A stretch of 64,000 nucleotides of DNA from Siphonodentalium dalli (taxonomy: Eukaryota; Mollusca; Scaphopoda; Gadilida; Siphonodentaliidae), in assembly GCA_032622095.1 (NCBI GenBank), contig CP136061.1:51781762-51845761 (forward strand). Direction: 5' to 3'. This document shows, piece by piece, positions 50,908 through 61,829 of this stretch. A program made the position numbers and the translations under genes. The notes under the pieces are model-generated. The model was not told where the DNA came from and ran no database searches. It saw only the letters and a list, made by a program, of their open reading frames with translations. Numbering within the stretch: position 1 is the stretch's first letter; every line of letters starts with the position of its first letter.

Positions 50908-51407
50908 TTGAGCCCCGGAGGTGACATCCGAATGTTTTTTAAGTCGTGGCCACGAGAATTAAGGCCACGAGAATAAAGTCGAGGTTACGAGAATATGAAG
51001 TCGTGGCCACGAGAACATGAAGTCGTGGTCACGAGCATATGAAGTCGTGGCCACGAGCATATGAAGTCGTGGCCACGAGAACATGAAGTCGTGGTCACGA
51101 GCATATGAAATCGTGGCCACGAGAATATGAAGTCGTGGCCACGAGAATATTAAGTCGGGGCCATGAGACTATGAAGTCGTGGGCACGACCTTATTCTCGT
51201 GGCCACGACTTTATTCTCGTGGCCACGACCATATTATCGTGGCCACGACCATATTCTCGTGGCCACGACTTTATTCTCGTAGCCACGACTTTATTCTCGT
51301 GGCCACAACTTTTTTCCCGTGGCCACAACCATATTCTCGTAGCCACGACTTCATATTCTCGTGGCCACGACTTAAAAAAAACATTCGGATGTCAGCTCCG
51401 TGGCTCC
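50908..51407. mobile_element. Foldback element of TCGTGGCCACGA units, copy 2
   Basis: Same family as 41828-42234. The ends are TTGAGCCCCGGAGGTGACAT and ATGTCAGCTCCGTGGCTCC. The 11-bp sequence ATATAAAGGTA directly flanks both ends (50897-50907 and 51408-51418) and looks like a target-site duplication. Its length suits Mutator-type transposases. The internal unit orientation flips near 51180. No coding capacity. Confidence 0.85.
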
Positions 51408-51520
51408 ATATAAAGGTACTTCTTCATAGCATTATTTTGAACAAATGTGAACCTGATAATATTTAAATGCCCATGGTATTCACACTCTCGTTATTGTGTG
51501 GCCAATTCAACACTAAGTGT

Positions 51521-52174
51521 ACGTTCAGACGACCATGATTCAATCGTAAGTGGAGGAATCGGGGCCCGACAAGATCATGGATAGTTTGTTCACACAATTG
51601 CGATGTCGTCCTACATGATTATACTGTATGTTGAACATCCTAAAGCATGTGATTGACCACACCGGTAATTTCCAGCTACAAGTTTTACGCACACACGACT
51701 GCGAATCTAGCGTCGCAAGTGGGGGTATCAAACCAAGGATACGCCACAATTTCGCATCTAAAATCAAACAGTGCTTGATATTATTTTTGACCTACGAATT
51801 TCAATCGTGGTCGTCTGAACGTTCAGTAAGTGAATGTTCTGATGATCACGATTCAATCGTAAGTGGAAAGATTTCGTTGTGGGTAGTAACCGGTAGTTGT
51901 ACTACGCATGCTCACGACATGATCGCGAGTGATAAAAAGTAAAATCAAGCACTGTTTGATTTTAGATGCGAAATTGTGGTGTATCCTTCGTTACCTCCAC
52001 TTGTGACTAAATCAGAACTGTGTGTACTTAAAATTCGTACAAAGTAAATGGAAAAAACATAGGGTAGTTAATCACATGGTTAACCGCCTATAATATACTC
52101 ATCTGCGATGACTTCGTAATCGTGTCAACAAACTATCCATGATTTTGTCAGGTGAATCATGGTCATCTGAATTT
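51521..52174. mobile_element. Two small TIR elements side by side in opposite orientation
   Basis: Copy 1 (51521-51822) begins ACGTTCAGACGACCATGATT and ends CAATCGTGGTCGTCTGAACG plus T. Copy 2 (about 51834-52174) has diverged versions of the same ends. Their inner parts are inverse to each other: 51737-51788 (GCCACAATTTCGCATCTAAA) pairs with 51937-51988, and 51570-51597 pairs with 52123-52150. The whole block can fold as one hairpin. Confidence 0.75.
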
Positions 52175-53101
52175 CCGAGGACGCTCACATTGTTGGAAGA
52201 ATGAACTTTACACTTTGTTTATAAATATGTTTGCAAATTATGAAAATACATGTATCCGTATCTCACATACATGTATATGCAGCATATTTTTCTTCCAATT
52301 CCAATAGCCACGGTCACTGTTGTGGAGCTACAGTACCGTGTAGTTATGATACACCAAAAGAAAATTATTACAACCACAAGGATCTCGTTAAATGAACTTA
52401 TATATGCATGTATAAGATGAATCACTATATTGTGTTTCCATGCCTGTTTGTGTAATGCCAATCAATGCGGCCTGACAACAGGCGATGCGTGGAGTTTATA
52501 AATTGATACCAGAAACAATGTCGGCAACTTCAAAGTTCATGGTGTGGTACATTTAACCCCCTACTTGAATAAAAATAAAAATTTTCTATCAAGCGTTCCC
52601 ATGTCCTATAGAAAGTATAGTTGGAAAAATAGACGAAAAATGGCCATATGATCAGGGTGAGGGGGGGGGGGTCAGAAAAAATGTTCGGGAATGTACATGT
52701 ATGCTGATTTTTTCCTTTCGACCCTTGTTGGGACCCACCCACCCCCGCGTCCAAACATCCACCCCTGCCATTTTAACAATAAAACAGATTTGCGGGGGGG
52801 GTGGGAGATTCACTGTAAACAGCTGTATATGAATTTCTGTGCATACTATTTGTCACGGATGTTAACATTGACATGTAAATAGGAACGACTCATTTTGGGG
52901 TCATTCAGCAAAAAAACATGGCTGCCGGTCACCAGTCGGTGGCCATCTTGGATTTCAAATTCAATCCATTTAATAGCATGAGCTACAAGCTATGCTGTTT
53001 GTCTGATCATCATGAAATTTGTCATTTATGTTACCGGTATTTCTCTTATTGTAATGAGTTTTAAGCCAAACTCATTGCAAAAACAGTCAAACGACTTGCA
53101 G
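52175..53101. other. Intronic stretch with G/C runs
   Basis: Contains G runs near 52661 and 52795. A block of CCCACCCCC, then TTTTAACAATAAAACAGA at 52770-52788, is repeated in similar form near 53580-53607. No gene is supported. Confidence 0.4.
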
Positions 53102-53254
53102 GAAAAAAACATTTTAGTTGCGGAAAAAAATGTTTGTTGGTCCCATCAAGTTCAACCACCCATCCACCCCGGCATACGTGCCTCGGAAATCCCCCCTGAT
53201 ATGATGGTGAATATTTTTGAAGAAGTCAATCCGCAGTATAAGTGGTATATACTG
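53102..53254 (+). other. Candidate exon of an unknown nested gene
   Basis: A possible 153-nt exon between CGACTTGCAG and CTG|GTATGTG. It is open in phase 0 and reads EKNILVAEKNVCWSHQVQPP then IHPGIRASEIPPDMMVNIFE and EVNPQYKWYIL. The composition looks protein-like, but no family is recognised. It is in phase with the tiny ATG-bearing donor at 50377-50388. It could be a retrogene piece or chance. Confidence 0.25.
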
Positions 53255-54152
53255 GTATGTGTGATATTTGACATGCAGAAGTACTAGTTTGTGCTGCTAT
53301 CTTCTAGTATACATAATTATGCTTGTATATTATACAGTATAATTTGTTCAATTCCCCAATGATTATGTATAATTGTGTTTACTAGTATATGCACGGAAAT
53401 TGATTATTTGTGAACTCACCTAATTCAAGTAAAGATGATAAAATCAAATGTTATATTGACATTTGGGGTGCCACATTTCAGGCTTTCAAGTGTTAATTAG
53501 TATTTAGAATGCCAATCCCCCCCCCCCCCGCCAGGGGGTCATAAACAAATTTCAGGCACGTACAGGCATTTTTTGACACCCACCCCCCCCGTTTTAACAC
53601 TAAAACAGAGAGTTGCGAGAGAATTTTTTTTTCACCCCCCCCCCCCCCCCCCCCCCCCCCGCCCCCCAAGTATTTGGTCGAGGTACCGGTGTAACACGTC
53701 ATCTCCTCCTGTCTGGATATCTTCCTCCATGGGGGAGTGCTATTTGCGAATGTCCTCAGATATCTCACTCGCACACCCTGGGCATTTTCCCCCATGTATG
53801 ACTAAAAGAAAATTCACTCATTTAATATCGTTTGACCCCGAAATGGCCAGAAAGAAATGTTTTATGAGATTTAAGTTTGTTTTTTTATATTTAATTTTTG
53901 TTTGTTCAAGTAACATATATCAAATCCAGAGTGGGGGATATATCCAGGGGGATATATCTGTTACACTGGTATATGATACATGTATTTGTAGCTGTTTCTG
54001 ACCATCATGCAGCATTTGAATGGATATCATTTACTGTTATAACTCGGGGCCCCCAGGTGATCAATTTGGATGATGTATCTTAATAATATGTATATGATCA
54101 GTCATTCCTCTTTTCTGATGTCATTACAAGCATTCAAATCTTTTTTTTTCAG
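53255..54152. other. Intronic stretch with long C runs
   Basis: C-rich tracts near 53519-53529, 53581-53590 and 53635-53669 make frames unreliable. The Pro- or Gly-rich short frames across them are by-products. Confidence 0.5.
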
Positions 54153-54213
54153 ACAGGAGGAGCTGCTTGACTGGATTGAGACATCCAAATTTCATTCAAG
54201 GCCTGATCTCTGA
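54153..54213 (+). other. Candidate terminal exon of an unknown nested gene
   Basis: Follows a strong acceptor (a T run, then CAG, to 54152). With two bases supplied from upstream it reads QEELLDWIETSKFHSRPDL and stops at TGA 54211-54213. Its phase does not match the candidate exon at 53102-53254, so an intermediate exon would be needed. Not recognised. Confidence 0.22.
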
Positions 54214-55725
54214 TAACCAATCATAGAATCATGTTTGCTGTCAGAGTGCTTCTTGCAGACACTGCATGGTGACCCTTAATACCAATATTATTAATTCTGT
54301 CCAAGACTGGATGAGGAAGGATTTCAAATGTTATTCGGTGTTCATGTAATGGATACATGTACTGTAGATGTTATCGGTATTCGTCCATGCATGACATGTG
54401 TGTTGTTGCTGTGTGACAGTGAGTCCTGAGTCTCCTGGCTATACACATGTACCATATGTATACCTACGGACGGTATGCACTGAATCCAGTACCATGCATG
54501 CCTTGTAACTAGTGCACACTGCAGCGAAGGGGAGGCTTTAATTTATAACCAAATGACGATCAATGTGTTCATCAAAGGCAAAAATGACACATATATGTAT
54601 GCATTCCTTCCTTGATGGAGACCGATCAGTGACCTCTACATTTTATCAGACTTATGTGGTGAAAATCTTGGCAAGTGAAGTTAGTGAATTCAATTCTACA
54701 ACAGACTGTATGCTTCATCGAGTCCACTATGGCATCCAGCGTATGCATAAACTTTTTTATATTTCATACTACATTGACCAGAATTTGGAGGTGTACCAGT
54801 TTCAAATCTCCACACAAAGCACAACAGTACCCATGGAACAGTCTCAAGCCTTGTTTCTGAGCTTATCTGAAGGATATGAACTTTTAAGTGACAAATTATT
54901 GCAGTATGTCAATATAATCAGATTCATGTACACATACAGGCCTTAAAATCCATAACAGAATCAAAATATTCTAATTTCCTTTATCTTTGTCAACCTGCTG
55001 TATCACCAAGTAATCTGTACAAGGAGCTTAAAGTGGCTTATACATGTACCATACATGTACATTTAAAGATAGATAATCCGAGTTCACGTTCCTCAATTAC
55101 CATTTCTTTGGCTTCGGGGGTAAAAATAATTGAATCGAGTCGAGGAACACACCCTTTAAAGTTCTGAGTTATAAAATATAAATTTTTGAAATCTGTTATT
55201 TTTCACCGCCTTGAATATTTCCCGGCCTAGCAAATATTCAACGAGCCGACTGAGTCGACTGTCCTAATCTTGATACCAAGTTGCGATGAACAAAATGTTG
55301 ATATATAACACGTTTTGGAAAATATTACACTAGAGTTGACAGTAGTTAGCATTATGTTTTGGTATTTAATCGATTAAGAAATGTTGTTCTTGGAATCTGA
55401 TGGTATGGAGACCATCAAATCAGAATACCTTTAATTGTCCATATTGACTTTAAAGCATAACATATCATATGTTATGTTTATTTTTTGTATCCCTGCATAA
55501 AATGGGGTGATAAATTTATATTATACTCACATCTGGTCTTTCGATATTCTGTGAGTTAATTAATTTATATGAAAGAATGGCATTGCATGCTAGCAATTCT
55601 GATAAACATCACTGTTACAGTGACATTACCAACCAATGTTGAATAAGTCCAATAAGATGCCAAAGCTTATTAAAAACTTAACCCTTCCATGACTGGAGAT
55701 TCTTGAAATGTTGCTAAAACCCTGC
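54214..55725 (+). other. Intronic stretch with an unidentified 127-codon ORF
   Basis: The frame 54563-54946 starts MCSSKAKMTHICMHSFLDGD and contains PMEQSQALFLSLSEGYELLS. It is not low-complexity, but it has no known domain and no clear splice context. Coding status is unsure. The rest of the stretch shows nothing. Confidence 0.25.
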
Positions 55726-55890
55726 GCCAATGCATTCTCTTATATTTGCGAGTCTCCAAAATGGAGCCTCACATATATAAGAGAATACATGGCCTAACAA
55801 TATTTACCTTGACCTTGTAATCCAGTGCATTCTCTTATGCATGTGAGGCTTCCTATGTGAGACTTGCATATATACAAGAATTCACTGGTA
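55726..55890. mobile_element. Two diverged hairpin elements (GCCAATGCATTCTCTTATAT family)
   Basis: 55726-55794 keeps the stem but has a different loop (TCTCCAAAATGGAGCC). 55820-55890 is more decayed. The flanking text CATCACGAAAGGGTTAAACA after the second matches the flank of the copies near 22.5 kb. Confidence 0.75.
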
Positions 55891-57464
55891 CATGATATTT
55901 AATGCTGTACCAGCGCAGCTCCCATCACGAAAGGGTTAAACATTGCATGGCCAAAGCATTGAAAAATATTCTGAAAATAATATTTTAATAGACTAAAATA
56001 TGTTTAACTTTCTACGCGATTATTAGTAGCAATGTTTGTTGACAAATCACTGTAACAGTTTTGTTTACATAGCAATGGTTCCAACAGGAGAAATTTCGTT
56101 ATTGGAAAACTTTCAATAATTAATATAGGAATCAGTAATTCATGTTTTTCTGAGTGGTGATGTTTTTACGAACTGTTGTATGTTATATGTTTGGCATATT
56201 TACTCAATGTGAGTGCCTTGGGTCCCTTTAAAATGATTTGAAACACTCAATGAAATATCTGCACACCAGTAGATTATTTTGTAGGGATTTTAGTGTGATG
56301 AGAGTCAGAATCATGATTCTTCGTTTGAGTCTGGTAAAAAGCAGCTGATTTGATGTAGAAATGCTATAGTTTGATTCTTGCAAAATTTTAAGGCCTGTTT
56401 ACATTCGCTTTTATCCATCAAATGTGCTCCAGACACTTCATACCGCTATAATCATAGTATGTACATGTACCTTGTTTTACAAACTTTTATGTTATTTTGC
56501 ATGACCGCACTTCAAAGAACTCTAAAGCCGCTCATGCATTTAATGCATCAATTTAAAATTCTGCAACTTAATGCATCAATTTAGAATTCTGCACTTTTAT
56601 CCGCATTTTTATCACAAAAAGTCTGGAAATACTAGCGAGTACTAGTGCTATACTAACATGTAGACTATATACTGTGAAAAGACTTGATAAAGTCTTAATA
56701 AATTTAACAGTTGTTTCCAGTAGAAGATAGACAAAAGCTCTTTAAGTTCCATATTTACAGTGTTTTACACTGATCATTAAGAGCATCTCCTTTTATACTC
56801 CACAGAATATATGCAAACAACATGGTATAAATTATAATGAAAATGATTTTATGACTCCAGCCAATAATTCATTTTCATTATAAATACCATGTTTGCATTG
56901 TTCATAGAGCACACAAGTGTTGCACTTATCCATGGGCCAAATTCATTCATTTGTTGCATATATTCTGTTGAGTATAAAAGGAGATGGTCTCATAAATGGC
57001 CGGATTTAGTGTACCCTTTAAATTGGCTTTAATGCTTGTAATACATGCATGTACTAGTACCTGTTTAGACCAAGTTTTCCCTGTCCACAACTTGTGGTAT
57101 CGGTTGGGTTGATGCTGTTTTGGACCGAGTCCCATCCCGATACTCTTTTATAATGGACTTTACGCCCAGAATTGTGGGTTGAAGTTATCTTGATTGTAGC
57201 ACTATAAATAACATTAAAGTTTCCCAAGAATATACTAATAGTATAGGATGATGTTCATATGAATGCGTTATTATCCACAAAACACACTTTGTGTGCGTCA
57301 ATCGTTTGTTTATATACAGCAGTAAATAGTGAGCGATAAGCAAAACACTCAACACCATTGCGATTGTTTAATTGAGTGATTCATGGTGACCCATTCAACA
57401 CTTCAAAATCTTGAGAGGTTATAGAAGAGTAGCCGGACAGGACTCTATCCAAAACAATTTCAAC
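55891..57464. other. Intronic stretch with one dispersed repeat copy
   Basis: The TTGACAAATCACTGTAACAG repeat occurs near 56038. Nothing else is supported. Confidence 0.45.
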
Positions 57465-57466
57465 TA

Positions 57467-57679
57467 CAGTAATGCTCTAAGTAATCAACTCCTTAACCAC
57501 AGCAGAATTATTGGTAACTTTTCAGGATTTAGTCGGAAATATGGCTTGTTGCCATTCATCGGAAAGCTCTCAGAGAGCTTTCCGATGAATGGCAACAAAC
57601 CATATTTCCGGCTAAATCCTGAAAAGTTACCCATAATTCTACTGTGTTTAAGGAGTCGATTATACTCAGGGCATTACTG
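57467..57679. mobile_element. 213-bp hairpin MITE flanked by TA
   Basis: An almost complete palindrome centred near 57572 (AGCTCTC A GAGAGCT). The outer ends are CAGTAATGC and GCATTACTG, with TA on both outsides (57465-57466 and 57680-57681). The arms are about 105 bp with a few mismatches. The ends and TA fit a Tc1/mariner-type MITE. The low arm divergence suggests a recent origin or repair between the arms. Confidence 0.85.
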
Positions 57680-57681
57680 TA

Positions 57682-58879
57682 TTCGATATCTCAAGCTGTT
57701 GCATACCGAAAAGACTTGGGCTAGTACCTGAACAGTAAACCAGCAATCTGCATGATTCATGAAACAGCTATTGAAACCATGCTGTATATACACATAATTA
57801 CACAATTTTGTTCATGGGTTTGTTGATATGACACGAGTGCTAGCTCACAATGAACAGCACACCCTAGAGTTCTATCTTTCCTCAATGGCACAAGTGCCGT
57901 ATCAACAAATCCATAAATACAAGTGTCTTTCTGTGTTTATTACACATCACCCGTCCTAGAATATGTGCATTTAAAAATACAGGCTTACGATGTTTATTAA
58001 GGCACATACAGTGCTGTTTTGTCATGTGTGATGATTTTTTTTCCTATCTTTTGAACTGGATACTCAAATAACAGAAATTGTTATATTATTTTTTTTGCAA
58101 CCGACAGATTTGAGATAACTCTTTCGATAAATATATTGAAAATCATGTGTCGGGATGTAATTTTTAGCAATCAATATATTTTTTGTTGCGTATATAGGTT
58201 TATACAATTTTAAGAGGCAGAACAAGATACAGGTACTTTGTATAGTTTCATTTCGCGAATGTGCACAGTATCTTGTTTGGCCACTTGCAATTTTAGAAAC
58301 CCATAACTGTAATGAGAAATTGTTGATTGTATATTTAAAGTTTGAAGGTACGGGAGGCCTTGGCGGTGGGTATGCTGTGAAAATATTTCCACCGGTCAAA
58401 AACCGCCACAAACAGAAAGAATATTAAAATGTAGACAGACTTTGTCCGTATACAAATAAGAAATATCGCATAAACAAGTATGTTATTGTCATATGTTTGA
58501 CCATTGTTATGTAAACAAAAGCATAAAAAGTTACTTTCCTGGTGTTTGTTTATATTATGATGGTAAACATAAAGAGCGTTCTTTGTTGCTAAATTTTGAT
58601 ATGGAACGAATAAAGAGCGTTTATATCATTTGTGTGTTTTTAGCCAGTAACACTGTGATGCCTTCTGTAACACAATCAGGCTCTTGCTTATGTAAAATAT
58701 AGTAGGTCTTTATGATAGCATGCTGTTTACGCGATGGTCATGGTATATATGAACAAAACTGTATGCGTTTTAATGTTTTTCTGTTTACGGTTATTGAAAC
58801 AAATATGAATATTTTCGACAACTGAGGCCTCCCGTGCCTTTAAGCCCCCTTATTGTCTCTATTATACATTTAACAATGA
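57682..58879. other. Intronic stretch, no feature seen
   Basis: No repeat or gene recognised. Confidence 0.4.
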
Positions 58880-59505
58880 TATTTACAAAGAAGTTTTTAT
58901 ATTCAGAATAAATGTCAATTGTATATTTTAAAACACAATTGAAATTATATATTAATTTAAAATTAAATGTTTTTCTTAATTAAGAATTGTTTTCTAATAT
59001 CTTTCCTAATTTGGGAAAATATTCCTAGTTAAGAAAACTTGTTTTCCTTACTTAGATTTATTTTCCTGCTTGAGAAAATCTCATTCTAGAAAAAATTGGC
59101 ATCACTTAAGAAAAAATATCTTCACGATATTTCTTACTATAGAAAATATAATTTCTAGTTCTAGATTAATTGTATAGCTTTCTTAAATTTCTAGCTATTC
59201 TCCCAAGATAATCGCAGTATCTTAAACTTATCTTATTTCAAGAAAAATAAACTTATGTGAGAAAAACAATCTTTCCTACATTAAGAAAAAAAATCTATAC
59301 TAAGATTTTTTTACTAGGATTATCTTACTAAGATTACTGCGTTTTCTTAAAGAAATTTTCTCAGAAAAGAAATTTTCCCACCCTTTTATTTCTTGACCTA
59401 GACAATATTATGTGCTTATTTTTCTAGCTATTCTCCCAAGATAATTTCTCATTTCAAGTCTTTTTTTTTCCTGAATTGAGAAAATATTTTTGGCAGTGTG
59501 CCTGA
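58880..59505. repeat. AAGAAA-rich degenerate element, copy 2 (opposite orientation)
   Basis: Many TTTCTTAATTAAGAA and TCTTATTTCAAGAAA-like pieces. It ends AATATTTTTGGCAGTGTGC, the inverse of the start of the element at 45886. Confidence 0.65.
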
Positions 59506-61705
59506 AGTTGGCAACTTCACTATTCTCTCCACGTACCATGTTGGTCTCTATAGACATACTAAATAATATCAGAATCGAGTTTGATATAAGTCCATATATA
59601 GTAAATGGTATGTTCTCACCGAAAGCCCATGTATGATAATGAAATACATATGTGCCATATTTACACGCTGGGATATATTGCAGATATATATGTATTTTAA
59701 TGTCAATTTTCGGACATTTCGGGCATATTGGCGGCCGTATATCTCGGATACAATAAGATATTAAAAACTTCAGATTATATAAATCGGAGTACATTCATTA
59801 ATATATCTAACACCGACAAATCGTTCTCCTGTGGTTGACATGTTATTTGACGTACAAAAACAAATATAATGTTTGGCGAATTTTCACGATGATTATTTGG
59901 AAAATAATTGTCATATGAACTCGAATTTTGAGTAATTGCGGTAAGACAAGTAATGGAAATGCGTCATAACATGGCGATTATTTATTTGAAAGAAGCAAGT
60001 TAGTCTACCACATTCACCTTATACACGACAGAAAGGTAATTGGGTGAAAGATGGTTAAATTTGCGTATTATCCTATCTTGGCCGCCAACTTGGAAGCCAT
60101 CTTGGATTAAGTTGGCAGTTTCTGGATCCAGCTAGATGTAAATAACTTAAGTAATGATCCTACTCATTTACATAACTGATTAATTATAATTTCTTTAAGG
60201 AAATAGTTAGAAAATAAAACAGTATATTTTGGCGAAAATTCATACCACTTCCTTTAAAACATCGCATTTGGAGAATAATATCAAGGTTATGATCCAAGAA
60301 ATCAACTAATATAACGCCTAAGAGATTTGTTATCAAGATTGAAGAGAAGTATTTTCCCTAATCGTCACAAGCTTGATACAATCGGAAATAATGTAGCCGA
60401 CATGTTTGGAAAATCATAAAGTTTTCCACTTCCGGTCGCTATTTTGGCGGCCATCTTTGATCGAGAGGACATACTTCTATATAGAAATATAACATGGCGT
60501 CACACCATCCTCTGTACAAAAGGATTGCCATGTGTTATATATCACAATTATATTTGTATCATGAAATCCAACAATAGCGAACTTAAGAAAATTAGCATGG
60601 TGGCCATCTTTGTGACGTCATCGGACCACCCAGTCGCGACCCCAGGGGGGGGTCTAACAAATTTATTCCTGAAGTAGATATTATATACTGGCCCATGAGC
60701 ATGGTTTCTATATTTGTTCATGATTTTCCCACGGGAGCCCAAAATCGGACATAAGCGACTCTACTGAAAGCGGCCGATGCAATGTCTAAGAGTATCACGT
60801 ATAGCATATTCAATTTCAGTTCGGTCATGATAGTTCGGACATGATTCGGCATTCAAACAGAATGTGGAAGACTTCATACTCGAAATAAATAAACACGCAC
60901 ATTTCTATCTAGATGTAATGATCTCGTACTTGAATCCGCAGACGTTGAAATTTATCTAATTGACTTTTTTGTGAGGAAATGTGCTTATCTGTGGAAATTA
61001 GATGTTGACCGAACAGCAGCTGAGAATGTCTAAGTATAAGTGTATGCGCATCAACAGTATAAAACTGTCGCAAATATACATGACACATACATGTATATTA
61101 TGAGCAGCGCTGACATGAGTGGAATATATCGTATATCGAGGTTTGTGTCAGCCGCAATAGTAAATTGAATTTCATGCTACATATATGCTTTTAACGATAT
61201 TTTGCATATTTATGTTACTATGATCATTGTATGCTGAATGTTTATGGATGCTTGTCATGTTGTATAATTATGTAAAATGTGATAACAATTGGATGTTTTG
61301 TGTGTAAATGTTGAGACGACAGTCTCTATGATTGTTATATATTTTGATATCTTCGAAAACGGAGGAAATAAAGATATATATATAATATTCTTGAGAACTA
61401 ATAAATAGAACAACTGATTGGTCATGTTCCAAGAGAGTAGTATGCTACACGGATTCATATATCTTAGAAATTTTCATTTTGACATGCGACGCCCCACCCG
61501 TCATTACCAAGTTAGCAGCATTTTTGAAACTTATAATAAACGTTTTCTTTCAATTCCAATATTTTGGCAAAGAAAATTGTGGATTAATGCTAAATCTGAA
61601 TATAGCAACAGAACGGTGATTGACCATTTATATTTATTGTGTTTTTCGTATTTATCAGTGTATTTATTTTGCTTTTCGTATTTATCAAAGCTTTTGCATA
61701 TTCAG
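59506..61705 (+). other. 3' part of gene 2 intron 1
   Basis: No gene recognised. It has short AAGATGGC-type pieces near 60078-60105 and 60443-60462. It ends with the acceptor TTTTGCATATTCAG. Confidence 0.5.
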
Positions 61706-61829
61706 GTGTGCTTGGTCGATGTCAACGACGTTAAAGGGAACGAAACACGAACTGAATTTACTAACAAATATGGCGCTGAAGCAGTCGATTTCGTAAAATG
61801 TGATGTCTCGATAACGGAAGAAGTCGAAG
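61706..61829 (+). CDS. HPGD-like: Gene 2, exon 2: 15-PGDH-like SDR, cofactor-selecting region
   Basis: This 124-nt exon reads VCLVDVNDVKGNETRTEFTN then KYGAEAVDFVKCDVSITEEV and E, followed by one base of a split codon before GTTGGT. It begins in phase 0 as exon 1 requires. VCLVDVND is strand beta 2 ending in Asp, which in SDRs favours NAD over NADP. FVKCDVS is strand beta 3 with the CDV motif that contacts adenine, as in FIQCDVA of human 15-PGDH. The joined peptide HQGGH-VCLVDVND keeps the family spacing (LLKGAKVALVDWN). The next exon, expected to hold FG..DILVNNAG, is not seen before 64000. Confidence 0.87.

Noticed and set aside
53493-53801. Gly- or Pro-rich frames around 53.6 kb
   Set aside because: They depend on long C runs whose length is unreliable, and both strands are open.
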